Part shown: piece by piece, positions 43,459 to 51,543 of the stretch | Layout: the number at the start of each line of letters is the position of its first letter | Position numbering within the stretch: position 1 is the stretch's first letter | Source: Thermomonas carbonis | GTDB taxonomy: Bacteria; Pseudomonadota; Gammaproteobacteria; Xanthomonadales; Xanthomonadaceae | Direction of reading: 5' to 3' | Length of the DNA: 64,000 nucleotides | Assembly (NCBI RefSeq): GCF_014396975.1 | Contig: NZ_CP060719.1 | Coordinates: 2,514,001-2,578,000 of the forward strand | The notes under the pieces: model-generated | Databases searched by the model: none | What the model saw: the letters and a program-made list of their open reading frames with translations, nothing else | What the model was told of the DNA's origin: nothing | Program-made: the position numbers and the translations under genes

Positions 43459-43719
43459 TCACTTCTTCCTTGACTGCCTTTCTGCAGTCTTTGCAATGGC
43501 TTCCGGTAGCTCTTCGAGTATCTTAAAGCCAAGCTTTCCGGAGAATATCACCGTGTTGAACAAGCCTTTCCCGATGAGTTTTGCGCTTTGTGCGGCCGTT
43601 TCTTTTACGCCAGTTGCTAGTGATACTTCATCGACTGCATCGCTTAGGTCGTAGTAGAGTTTGCTCTTGAATACGCTTTCATCTTCATTGGGATCGGAGT
43701 TGTTCATGTATTTCTCCAT
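43459..43719 (-). CDS. Small helical protein, second gene of cassette 66
   Basis: 86 aa (80 or more from the inner ATG MNNSDPNEDE): acidic start, central helix ETAAQSAKLIGKGLFNTVIF, basic tail AERQSRKK. Unknown. Confidence 0.65.
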   Translation of the reverse strand: MEKYMNNSDPNEDESVFKSKLYYDLSDAVDEVSLATGVKETAAQSAKLIGKGLFNTVIFSGKLGFKILEELPEAIAKTAERQSRKK

Positions 43720-43789
43720 GTTTGAATTGGCTCGTACGAGGTGTAATGAATCGTCTTTTATCTAGCATCTCACGGGTAGAGATGTTTTG

Positions 43790-44074
43790 CTATTTCTTGA
43801 ATTGACCTTTCGACCATCGGTAAGCAAGTGAAATAAGAACTAGAGCGCCGATTGCTCTTGGAGTTATCCTAAGAGACAAGTACATCCATATAGCGCTGAA
43901 GTAATAGAAAGACGATCCTGGATCTTCTCGTATTCTTGCGAATATCCCAATTGCTGTAATTACTAGAAAGCTGACTCCAAGAAGTAGTAGCCATACTACG
44001 GTTAGTATTCTTAGGGGGCGCGTTAAAATGGCTAGGCAGACTATGGTTGCCAGGATTCCTAATAAAATTGGCAT
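43790..44074 (-). CDS. Membrane protein, first gene of cassette 66
   Basis: 94 aa, two to three membrane helices (ILLGILATIVCLAILTRPL, ILTVVWLLLLGVSFLVITAIG) and an Arg/Lys-rich end. Heads a three-gene cassette of about 890 bp. Confidence 0.68.
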   Translation of the reverse strand: MPILLGILATIVCLAILTRPLRILTVVWLLLLGVSFLVITAIGIFARIREDPGSSFYYFSAIWMYLSLRITPRAIGALVLISLAYRWSKGQFKK

Positions 44075-44092
44075 GATGGTTTGATTGTGGCC

Positions 44093-44195
44093 TAACGCCT
44101 GAGTTAAGACGGACCGCTTCGCGGCTCGGCTTGCGTGCTACACGCTAGCACGCAAGCCGAGCCGCGAAGCGGTCTCGGCTTGAACGAATTGTTAG
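44093..44195 (-). repeat. attC 67, class II variant
   Basis: Arm GGCTCGGCTTGCGTGCTACACGC. Attached to cassette 67. Confidence 0.93.
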
Positions 44196-44482
44196 AGGGG
44201 TGACCAGTGCCGCTCAACTGGGAACTCCAACGGCTCATTCCATCTGGCGCGGTATGTAGGGTCTTTTGCGATCTTGCGAAGACGGTCCCTAAGCTTCGAT
44301 ACGTGCAGAGACTCAGCGGCTGAGAACCTAACTACGCCGGTCTCCGTTTTATCTTGATTCCAGAAGAGAATGCGTTGAGCGTGCTGACCGTCGACAGTCC
44401 CGTGCCATACGAGAAAGTGCCAAGCGGTGCCATCAGGTCCCTGGAGTGGGCCGTCCAGTCCCTGTCCGCGCCACCAAGTCAT
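44192..44482 (-). CDS. Hypothetical soluble protein, cassette 67
   Basis: 96 aa, aromatic-rich (MTWWRGQGLDGPLQGPDG, WHFLVWHGTVDGQ). ATG 44482; stop TAA from attC 67. Unknown. Confidence 0.65.
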   Translation of the reverse strand: MTWWRGQGLDGPLQGPDGTAWHFLVWHGTVDGQHAQRILFWNQDKTETGVVRFSAAESLHVSKLRDRLRKIAKDPTYRARWNEPLEFPVERHWSPL

Positions 44483-44492
44483 GACACCCCTC

Positions 44493-44594
44493 TAACGCCT
44501 GAGTTAAGCCGGGCCGCTTTGCGGCTTTTGGCGAGTGAAGATCATAGCGACTTACACGAGCCGCGAAGCGGTCTCGGCTTGAACGATTAGTTAT
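44493..44594 (-). repeat. attC 68, class III variant, atypical right spacer
   Basis: Spacer CGATTAGTTATGC instead of CGAATTGTTATGC. Attached to cassette 68. Confidence 0.9.
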
Positions 44595-44800
44595 GCGCCT
44601 GACTCAGTCGGTGAACCCGGCGGGCTGAAGCGATCTTAAGCCCGCGAAGATCGGAATGCGAAGGTCACTTCACGAAAGCTAGGTTGCTGGGTGGCAACGA
44701 AAGCCACCTCTGTCAGCCGCAACGATCGATCAAAGGGGAATTTCAGATCGCATTGCAGGTGAGTTCAACTCAAAGAATCCAGGTTACGCGTGACCACGCA
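44595..44800 (-). other. Gene-poor cassette 68, family N2
   Basis: Divergent N2 body. The pseudoknot arms are fully paired, while the coding frame seen in other copies is interrupted upstream of the core, favouring a non-coding role. Confidence 0.72.
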
Positions 44801-44903
44801 TAACGCCTGAGTTAAGCCGGGCCGCTTTGCGGCCTTGGGCAAGTGAAAATCAATGGTACTTGCACGAGGCCGCGAAGCGGGCTCGGCTTGAACGAATTGT
44901 TAG
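44801..44903 (-). repeat. attC 69, class III
   Basis: Attached to cassette 69. Confidence 0.95.
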
Positions 44904-45120
44904 ACCGGTGCCAGCCGTTGCTTTTGACCAACGAACCAGTCAGACCTGAGTCTAGTGCCGACAACCGCTCTTTGCGAGATGTCGAACACAGAAACGGAGT
45001 GCCGGCCGCTCTAGCCGGTACGGAGTTTGTGGCGAGGCTCAAAAGCCTCGGATAGGCGAGGGCCAACGGCTCCGAGACGGGCTTCACGCTTGCTGGCCGG
45101 CCTTTGTTTCTGGACCGGTC
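44904..45120 (-). other. Gene-less cassette 69, family N3
   Basis: CGGAG-framed hairpin near 44995-45026 with one C-to-T change that leaves a G.T pair on the + strand. Confidence 0.74.
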
Positions 45121-45223
45121 TAACGCCTGAGTTAAGCCGCACCGATTTGCGGCGTTGTGCAAGTGAAGATTAGCAAGACTTGCACGACGCCGCGAAGCGG
45201 TGTCGGCTTGGACGAATTGTTAT
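45121..45223 (-). repeat. attC 70, class IV
   Basis: Attached to cassette 70. Confidence 0.95.
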
Positions 45224-45437
45224 GCGCCTGATGCAGTGGGTGAACCCGGCGGGCTGAAGTGATCTTAAGCCCGCGAAGATCGGGATGCGATTGCCACATC
45301 ACGAAAGACAGGCCGGTAGGCGGTGCGTATCTGCCTTTTCCAACGAACAACTGCACACAGCCAACACCAAACCACTGAATTGCAACTTGGTCACTGTTGC
45401 CAAAAAAATCGGAAAGCTCTTTGCGTTTGACCGCGCA
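45224..45437 (-). other. Gene-poor cassette 70, family N2
   Basis: N2 body with fully paired arms (GCGGGCT/AGCCCGC) around 45249-45285. Confidence 0.74.
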
Positions 45438-45538
45438 TAACGCCTGAGTTAAGCCGGACCGCTGCGCGGAACGGCGGAGTGGTACACGCCACCATGCAGC
45501 CGAGCCGCGAAGCGGTCTCGGCTTGAACGAATTGTTAG
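45438..45538 (-). repeat. attC 71, class I
   Basis: Attached to cassette 71. Confidence 0.95.
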
Positions 45539-46074
45539 CCTTCTTTCTTGACCATTGACATGGACGCCATAGCCTGTGCAGTAGCTTTGCTGCTGGTGGA
45601 AGTAGTCAATACGAACAACAGTTCAGAAGCGTCTGCTGGGCGAGACCAAGTGTATGCAATGGTCTTAGTTTCATCGGTGTTTGGACCGAGTCCAGTTGTA
45701 CTAGCCAACTTGGCAATGAGCGGGCTCGGTGCGCTCTGAACAAGATCGTAGAAGCCAGACTGCGTGCGCTTCTGATCCGCTTGTTGTGCAAAGACCGAGC
45801 ACACTGAGTCACTCCTGAGCGAGACAACATATCGAGTCCCGGAGGTCACGATGATCCAGGCGGTTCCCGAGCCACCGCCAAGGAAGAACTCAGCTTGATC
45901 GCCCGCCAGAGTCTCAAAGCCTTCCTTCTTCATGTTCTCTCGCAGCTTGTCCTGCGAGTAGAAATTCTGCATGCATGTTGAAGCGAAGATCGCGTTGAAC
46001 GTGTCTGGCGTTGACGGCTCTGCTGAAAGCGCGGAGGAAGTTGCAAGCAAGCTTAGAAGTATCAAGTGGCGCAT
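45535..46074 (-). CDS. Secreted protein (NMCC_0638-like), cassette 71
   Basis: 179 aa with a signal peptide (LILLSLLATSSALSAE): FNAIFASTCMQNFYSQDKL, then GTAWIIVTSGTRYVVSLRS. It resembles the NMCC_0638 (lipo)protein family. Stop TAA from attC 71. Confidence 0.6.
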   Translation of the reverse strand: MRHLILLSLLATSSALSAEPSTPDTFNAIFASTCMQNFYSQDKLRENMKKEGFETLAGDQAEFFLGGGSGTAWIIVTSGTRYVVSLRSDSVCSVFAQQADQKRTQSGFYDLVQSAPSPLIAKLASTTGLGPNTDETKTIAYTWSRPADASELLFVLTTSTSSKATAQAMASMSMVKKEG

Positions 46075-46091
46075 ATGTGTCCAAAGAAGGC

Positions 46092-46194
46092 TAACGCCTG
46101 AGTTAAGCCGCACCGATTTGCGGCGTTGTGCAAGTGAAGATTAGCAAGACTTGCACGACGCCGCGAAGCGGTGTCGGCTTGGACGAATTGTTAG
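46092..46194 (-). repeat. attC 72, class IV
   Basis: Attached to cassette 72. Confidence 0.95.
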
Positions 46195-46403
46195 CGCGGT
46201 GCGTAGTCAGATTGGCTCAGGTCGCCAACTCCATTGCATCACGGCCGTCGAAACTGGCGTTCGGTCAGGGCCAGCCACCGCTTTTCCCGAGAACCAATGC
46301 CTGTAGAAGATCGTGACTTGGCGATTGCGAGCAATCTCGGAGAAGGCAGGAACCCGCACAAATTTTCTAAGAGCAAGTTCCGTGAACTCGTTCTACCCCG
46401 CGC
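46195..46403 (-). other. Gene-poor cassette 72, family N1
   Basis: N1 copy in which the conserved minus-strand frame is cut by a TGA after RRP, so no N1 peptide can be made here. Confidence 0.74.
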
Positions 46404-46505
46404 TAACGCCTGAGTTAAGCCGGACCGCTGCGCGGCACGGCGTGATGGTACACGTCACCATTTAAGCCGAGCCGCGAAGCGGTCTCGGCTTGAACGAATT
46501 GTTAG
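46404..46505 (-). repeat. attC 73, class VI
   Basis: Attached to cassette 73. Confidence 0.94.
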
Positions 46506-46890
46506 GCCCCGGCGCGGTGAACTGACACTGCCAGAGCCAGCGATTCTGCAGAATAGTCCAAGTCGTGCGGCATTAGCTCAAAGTGGAAGTGATGCCCGTC
46601 TCTGGCGTCCTCTGGAAAGAAGAAGCAACTTGCAAGCTCCTCAAGTCGTTCAGGAGTGGCTGATATGCGAAGAGCGTTGCCTTGAACCGACACCGAAGTT
46701 TCAGAGCCTTGAGTCACTGTGATCTCCGCCAAAGCGCGATCATATGGCGCTGGATCATGTCTCAAAGCTGGAACGGTAAATGAAGTCGAAGCCAAAAGCT
46801 TCAGAGCTCTGATTGTGAGCCCAATTTCTCTAAGATCAGCGACGCTGCCGCTGATGTCGATTTCATTCTGCGAGGCGGAAATGGCGATTA
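46502..46890 (-). CDS. Hypothetical protein lacking a standard start, cassette 73
   Basis: About 125 codons open from the cassette end (IIAISASQNEIDISGSVADL, LEELASCFFFPEDARDGHHF) to the attC 73 TAA. No ATG, GTG or TTG is available upstream of the conserved-looking start; ATT or ATC may serve. It looks like a soluble beta-alpha protein. Confidence 0.5.
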
Positions 46891-46906
46891 TGGTTGGAAA
46901 GGGGCC

Positions 46907-47009
46907 TAACGCCTGAGTTAAGCCGCACCGATTTGCGGCGTTGTGCAAGTGAAGATTAGCAAGACTCGCACGACGCCGCGAAGCGGTGTCGGCTTGGACG
47001 AAATGTTAG
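46907..47009 (-). repeat. attC 74, class IV
   Basis: Attached to cassette 74. Confidence 0.95.
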
Positions 47010-47218
47010 CGCGGTGCGTAGTCACAGAGGCTCAGATCGCGTCCCTGATTGCATCCTGGCCGTCGAAACTGGCGTTCGGTCAGGGCCAGCCGCCGCTTTT
47101 CCCGAGAACCAATGCCTGGAGAAGATCGACAGTTGCTGATCGCGAGCACTTTCGGGGAGGGCGGGAGCCAGCACAAATTTTCTAAGAGCAGGTTCCGTGA
47201 ACTCGTTCTACCCCGCGC
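47010..47218 (-). other. Gene-poor cassette 74, family N1
   Basis: Near-copy of cassette 64. Confidence 0.72.
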
Positions 47219-47319
47219 TAACGCCTGAGTTAAGCCGGACCGCTGCGCGGAACGGCGGAGTGGTACACGTCACCATGCAGCCGAGCCGCGAAGCGGTCTC
47301 GGCTTGAACGAATTGTTAG
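47219..47319 (-). repeat. attC 75, class I
   Basis: Attached to cassette 75. Confidence 0.95.
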
Positions 47320-47329
47320 GCGGCGGCAA

Positions 47330-47357
47330 TTGACGTTCGTACCTATTTAGGTACAAT
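47330..47357 (+). promoter_or_regulatory. Promoter and operator of the cassette 75 TA pair
   Basis: Same TTGACG/TACAAT pair and GTACCTA-TT-TAGGTAC palindrome (47339-47354) as in cassette 1. Confidence 0.8.
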
Positions 47358-47363
47358 GCGCCC

Positions 47364-47705
47364 ATGCCACCCATCTTGTCAGTTCGTTTCTACTGTACGA
47401 CAACAGGCAATGAGCCTGTCCGCGATTGGCTGTTAGCGCAAGTCTCACCAGGCGCCAGAAAGGCGATTGGTGCAGACATCAAGACAGTTCAGTTTGGGTG
47501 GCCGATAGGAATGCCGGTTGTACGCAAGATGGAATCAGGCCTTTGGGAAGTTCGGAGCAATATTCCGGAGGGAATTGCCCGAGTGCTTTTCACGATAGTT
47601 GGCGCAGACATGGTGTTGCTGCATGGTTTTGTAAAGAAGACACAAGCCACACCAAAGGCGGATCTCGCTTTGGCACAAACCCGAATGAAAGAGGTGAGAG
47701 CGTGA
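47364..47705 (+). CDS. RelE/HigB-type toxin, cassette 75
   Basis: 113 aa, identical to the cassette 1 toxin; inverted relative to the cassette direction. Confidence 0.85.
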   Translation: MPPILSVRFYCTTTGNEPVRDWLLAQVSPGARKAIGADIKTVQFGWPIGMPVVRKMESGLWEVRSNIPEGIARVLFTIVGADMVLLHGFVKKTQATPKADLALAQTRMKEVRA

Positions 47706-47992
47706 GCAAGAGCAAGCACATTGGTAGTGACTTTGATGCTTTCCTGGCTGAGCAAGGCGAGCTTGAAGAGGCAACTGCGATTGCCGTTAAGCGTGTGATT
47801 GCCTGGCAGATTGAGCAGGCGATGCAAACGACTGGCGTGAATAAGAGCGCTTTGGCTAAACGCATGCACACAAGCAGAACGGTCGTAGATCGGATGCTAG
47901 ATGCGACTGACACGGGGCTGACGCTCGAGACCATGACAAGGGCAGCAACTGCTCTTGGGTTCAGGGTGCGAGTGGATTTGGTAGCCGCCTAA
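47702..47992 (+). CDS. HigA-type antitoxin, cassette 75
   Basis: 96 aa from GTG 47702, identical to the cassette 1 antitoxin; stop TAA in attC 76. Confidence 0.85.
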   Translation: MSKSKHIGSDFDAFLAEQGELEEATAIAVKRVIAWQIEQAMQTTGVNKSALAKRMHTSRTVVDRMLDATDTGLTLETMTRAATALGFRVRVDLVAA

Positions 47993-48092
47993 CGCCTGAG
48001 TTAAGCCGCACCGATTTGCGGCGTTGTGCGAGTGAAGATTAGCAAGACTTGCACGACGCCGCGAAGCGGTGTCGGCTTGGACGAATTGTTAG
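47990..48092 (-). repeat. attC 76, class IV
   Basis: Attached to cassette 76. Confidence 0.95.
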
Positions 48093-48278
48093 CCCGCTGA
48101 AGCCGGCTGTTCTTGCAGATTGGAAGCTTAAGTGGGTTCATTTGAAGCCAAGAAATCTTCCACCGCGCGGAGTTGTAGCGGGTTTGAGGTGCGACGGAGC
48201 GCGGGCGAGAGGCGATCAGGGAAGCTTTTCGGGCTTTGCCGAGAATGCTCTAAGCGATGATCCATTTCTTCTGCGGGC
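48093..48278 (-). other. Gene-less cassette 76, family N6
   Basis: Hairpin GTTGTAGC-GGGTTTGA-GGTGCGAC at 48172-48195. The second hairpin carries two T.G pairs (AAGCTT/GGGCTT). Confidence 0.75.
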
Positions 48279-48379
48279 TAACGCCTGAGTTAAGCCGGAC
48301 CGCTGAGCGGAACGGCGGAGTGGTACACGTCACCATGCAGCCGAGCCGCGAAGCGGTCTCGGCTTGAACGAATTGTTAG
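48279..48379 (-). repeat. attC 77, class I
   Basis: Attached to cassette 77. Confidence 0.95.
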
Positions 48380-48397
48380 GCCGCTGGCGGTTGTTCA

Positions 48398-48634
48398 CTA
48401 GCCTAACCTCAGTTGTGCATCCACTTTGCCAGACACAGCTGCCGCTACGGCTTCTTTCCAGTCTGCGACAAATGCTTGATCTGCCGGAGATCCGTCCGCA
48501 AGTAACGACATTGAGCTAAGAATCCCCCCAAGCTCCTCGCATCCAAGCGAAAAATGCTTGTCCAAGAAGTGATACATGGCCAAGTAGGCTTGATCTTGGG
48601 TGATCAACGCTGGCTCTTGTATGGGCATCTGCAT
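48398..48634 (-). CDS. Small soluble protein, cassette 77
   Basis: 78 aa, helical and acidic (AYLAMYHFLDKHFSLGCEEL). Unknown. Confidence 0.65.
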   Translation of the reverse strand: MQMPIQEPALITQDQAYLAMYHFLDKHFSLGCEELGGILSSMSLLADGSPADQAFVADWKEAVAAAVSGKVDAQLRLG

Positions 48635-48651
48635 GGATTGTTCCTGCGGCC

Positions 48652-48752
48652 TAACGCCTGAGTTAAGCCGGACCGCTGCGCGGAACGGCGGAGTGGTACA
48701 CGTCACCATGCAGCCGAGCCGCGAAGCGGTCTCGGCTTGAACGAATTGTTAG
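48652..48752 (-). repeat. attC 78, class I
   Basis: Attached to cassette 78. Confidence 0.95.
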
Positions 48753-49234
48753 GCCCGCCCCTTGAACTTTACCCTGATAGCCACAACGACCGCCCCGAGT
48801 AGCCCAGCTACCATGCACGCCACGTGTAGATGACCGAGGCTTATCTGGCCAAGTAGCTGGTTTCCGCCGGCGACTGGCCACCAGGGCGACATATCTGAGT
48901 GCATGATTGCGCCGAGCACGATGTGGGAAAAGGTGCCGACGTAAGCGCCTAGGAAAGAAGCAGCCCAGGTGAACGGGTAGTGGGGAACTGATAGCCAGCG
49001 GAGTACCGCAGCGCTAATGGGCTTTCCGATGATTCCCGCAAGCGTCCCGATGGCCAGTGCACCGAGCAGCGTGTGGGTTGGTCCGTGCAGGATCGGCTTG
49101 TTCGTAAGAATGCCAATGAGTGGCTCAATGTCCATGAGGACCTGAGAGCCGCCGAACACCATGAAGCTGAAATGGCGGCCACCGATCGCCTTGAAGGCGG
49201 CACCGGGGCCGAGGTGGAATGGCGTGAACGGCAT
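48749..49234 (-). CDS. YdjM/DUF4184-like inner membrane hydrolase, cassette 78
   Basis: 161 aa: MPFTPFHLGPGAAFKAIGG, then GPTHTLLGALAIGTLAGI, several membrane helices and HSDMSPWWP. This is the pattern of LexA-regulated, membrane-bound predicted metal-dependent hydrolases. Stop TAA from attC 78. Confidence 0.75.
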   Translation of the reverse strand: MPFTPFHLGPGAAFKAIGGRHFSFMVFGGSQVLMDIEPLIGILTNKPILHGPTHTLLGALAIGTLAGIIGKPISAAVLRWLSVPHYPFTWAASFLGAYVGTFSHIVLGAIMHSDMSPWWPVAGGNQLLGQISLGHLHVACMVAGLLGAVVVAIRVKFKGRA

Positions 49235-49251
49235 TGTTGTCTCTACGGGCC

Positions 49252-49353
49252 TAACGCCTGAGTTAAGCCGGACCGCTTTGCGGAACGGCGGCGTGCTACA
49301 CGCTAGCACGCAAGCCGAGCCGCGAAGCGGTCTCGGCTTGAACGAATTGTTAG
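49252..49353 (-). repeat. attC 79, class II
   Basis: Attached to cassette 79. Confidence 0.95.
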
Positions 49354-49736
49354 CGCCCACCCGTGAATTTGCTTGGGAATAAGCGCATTGAGGCCAAATA
49401 GCGCTGGCTGTACCCGGGTACTTGGACAAATACTTGCGTCGATTGGGAGTCAACTAAGCCTAATCCGATGATCTTGACGACCTTGACTCGTGTTCCGACA
49501 TCTAGGCTTACCGCACCCTCTGGCAAGACCTTGAAGGCCAGTGTCAGGCAAGGAACAGGCTCCTGCCGAGTGCTGATAGGAGATGTTGCTTTCCATGCGG
49601 AGCAGGTTGTGAGTGTTCCGGGAGCCTCAGTCGTGATCTCGTCTCCAACAGCAATGCTGTACTCGGTAGAGCGATGCAATGGCATTGCACATCCCGCTAA
49701 GAGCGGTGCAAGTAGAAAGCCAACGAGAATTTTCAT
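49350..49736 (-). CDS. Lipoprotein, cassette 79
   Basis: 128 aa: signal ILVGFLLAPLLAGC and a beta-rich domain (LDVGTRVKVVKIIGLGLVDS). Stop TAA from attC 79. Confidence 0.7.
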   Translation of the reverse strand: MKILVGFLLAPLLAGCAMPLHRSTEYSIAVGDEITTEAPGTLTTCSAWKATSPISTRQEPVPCLTLAFKVLPEGAVSLDVGTRVKVVKIIGLGLVDSQSTQVFVQVPGYSQRYLASMRLFPSKFTGGR

Positions 49737-49742
49737 GGGCGC

Positions 49743-49844
49743 TAACGCCTGAGTTAAGACGGACCGCTTTGCGGAACGGCGGCGTGCTACACGCTAGCAC
49801 GCAAGCCGAGCCGCGAAGCGGTCTCGGCTTGAACGAATTGTTAG
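49743..49844 (-). repeat. attC 80, class II
   Basis: Attached to cassette 80. Confidence 0.95.
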
Positions 49845-49854
49845 GCGGCACTTC

Positions 49855-50073
49855 TCAAGCCATGCCTGCCCGACGCATGACCCAAGCAGCCGAACGTAGA
49901 AGAAGAAAGACGGACCAGCCAAGCACGAATGCAATCCACCAGTACGTGATACAGAAGGTGACTATTTCACCTGGCTTTCCGTCTTGACTGGGCAACAGCG
50001 TGATCCCCAACATCACGAAGGCAGGAATGATTGCTAGCCATGAAATGTGGCGGAGAAGTCTGGTCAGTGTCAT
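49855..50073 (-). CDS. Two-helix membrane protein, cassette 80
   Basis: 72 aa: LAIIPAFVMLGITLLP and WWIAFVLGWSVFLLLRSAAW. Unknown. Confidence 0.62.
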   Translation of the reverse strand: MTLTRLLRHISWLAIIPAFVMLGITLLPSQDGKPGEIVTFCITYWWIAFVLGWSVFLLLRSAAWVMRRAGMA

Positions 50074-50093
50074 CGCAATTCGCTTGTGCCGCC

Positions 50094-50194
50094 TAACGCC
50101 TGAGTTAAGCCGGACCGCTGCGCGGAACGGCGGAGTGGTACACGTCACCATGCAGCCGAGCCGCGAAGCGGTCTCGGCTTGAACGAATTGTTAG
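50094..50194 (-). repeat. attC 81, class I
   Basis: Attached to cassette 81. Confidence 0.95.
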
Positions 50195-50197
50195 CGG

Positions 50198-51139
50198 TCA
50201 CCCGCGTTGCCCGCGGTTGGTGATGCCGAACGGGATGTGCACAGAAGGTACGACTTCACTTGCTGTTGCAAGGTGGCCAGATTGATCGTCAAAGAAGATG
50301 TGAGGCTGCAACACATCAAGCACCAGCTTCTTCTCCACGCCCCCAAGAAAGAATGCGTCGTTTGCCATCACTCCCCAGCTTTTCAGGGTGTTGATGGCTC
50401 TCTCATGTGAAGGTGCGTTGCGAGCGGTGACAATAGAGACACGGAGCCGATTCTTGTATGACGGATCGGTCTTCCTGCGATCCTCCTCGGCGCGTTGAAT
50501 TTTTGATACACGTACTAAGAAGTTCTTTAGGGGGCCGTCGCCGTGAGGTTCCATGGCATTTGCCGTCTCGTGAGTGTGAAATTTCTCAAGGTTGCCCTCT
50601 TGCATCACCGTCTCTGAGGCGTCGTCTGCAAGGACTCCGTCGAAGTCGAAGGCGATCCGAAGCGTGTCGTCGTTTGGGTCGTCAATCTTCTTTGATTCCA
50701 TCACATAGCCAGCGGGAAATCCTTTGGCAATGGCTTCTAGTACGTCACTATTGTTTGAAGAGAGAAACAGAGAAATGCTGAGCGCATTTATGTACGCATA
50801 TGGCGATAGGCCTTGCTGAAATATGGCGCGGGTTATGCCAAGGCAATGGTGTTGAATAGAATTCATGACCCGCAGGCCAGTATCAGGGTCGTTGCGCGAT
50901 AGGAGAACAACCTCAATAAGTGGGCCTTCGTCCGCCGCGCTAAGATCGTTGAGAGATAGAAGACGTTTGATAAATGAGAACGCTATGCCGGGCGCTAGCG
51001 GAACCGTTTTATTGTCTTCTTGGTACTTGCGGTATTTTTCTTCGCCATCGGTGCGAAAGATCTTGTCCGATTCGGTAAGGTCAAACATAGCGCTTGACGC
51101 TACGCCAACGACGAGGCGGTCCTTAAGTTCGTATGGCAT
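50198..51139 (-). CDS. 5'-nucleotidase (cN-I family), cassette 81
   Basis: 313 aa, full-length 5'-nucleotidase of the cytosolic IA type (PF06189 family). LVVGVASSAMFDL, GLRVMNSIQHHCLGITRAIF, the HAD-like motif IAFDFDGVLADD (about residue 165), VSIVTARNAPSHERAIN and HIFFDDQSGH are all present. It should dephosphorylate nucleoside monophosphates in the cytosol. It is one of the longest and best-preserved genes of the array. Confidence 0.88.
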   Translation of the reverse strand: MPYELKDRLVVGVASSAMFDLTESDKIFRTDGEEKYRKYQEDNKTVPLAPGIAFSFIKRLLSLNDLSAADEGPLIEVVLLSRNDPDTGLRVMNSIQHHCLGITRAIFQQGLSPYAYINALSISLFLSSNNSDVLEAIAKGFPAGYVMESKKIDDPNDDTLRIAFDFDGVLADDASETVMQEGNLEKFHTHETANAMEPHGDGPLKNFLVRVSKIQRAEEDRRKTDPSYKNRLRVSIVTARNAPSHERAINTLKSWGVMANDAFFLGGVEKKLVLDVLQPHIFFDDQSGHLATASEVVPSVHIPFGITNRGQRG

Positions 51140-51158
51140 AAAACTCCCCTGTGACCGC

Positions 51159-51260
51159 TAACGCCTGAGTTAAGCCGGACCGCTGCGCGGCACGGCGGAG
51201 TGGTAAAACCTACCACTTAAGCCGAGCCGCGAAGCGGTCTCGGCTTGAACGAATTGTTAG
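51159..51260 (-). repeat. attC 82, class VI variant
   Basis: Arm GGCACGGCGGAGTGGTAAAACCTACCACTTAAGCC. Attached to cassette 82. Confidence 0.93.
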
Positions 51261-51535
51261 AACTCACCTGTCTCATCGCAATCTGGGCCGGAAAGGCACT
51301 CTGCCCAGCGGACCTTGCCAGTCTTTGGGCCGTTGCCGCTATCTTGTGCGCGATCTAGCGCGACGCACTCTTCTGTCCGCACCGTGCGTTTCTCTTCAGT
51401 GCCAGAAGCTTTCAGCCATTCGCCGGTGAAGTCTTTCTCGTCCTCGACCTGCACACAGTTTGAGTAGCCCGACTTGGTGCAAGCAACTACGACAAATATG
51501 AGAACGCTAACTGACGCCAGCCGAAGGTACTTCAT
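51257..51535 (-). CDS. Lipoprotein, cassette 82
   Basis: 92 aa: signal LRLASVSVLIFVVVAC, small Cys-containing domain. Stop TAA from attC 82. Confidence 0.68.
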   Translation of the reverse strand: MKYLRLASVSVLIFVVVACTKSGYSNCVQVEDEKDFTGEWLKASGTEEKRTVRTEECVALDRAQDSGNGPKTGKVRWAECLSGPDCDETGEF

Positions 51536-51543
51536 GTGAGTTC

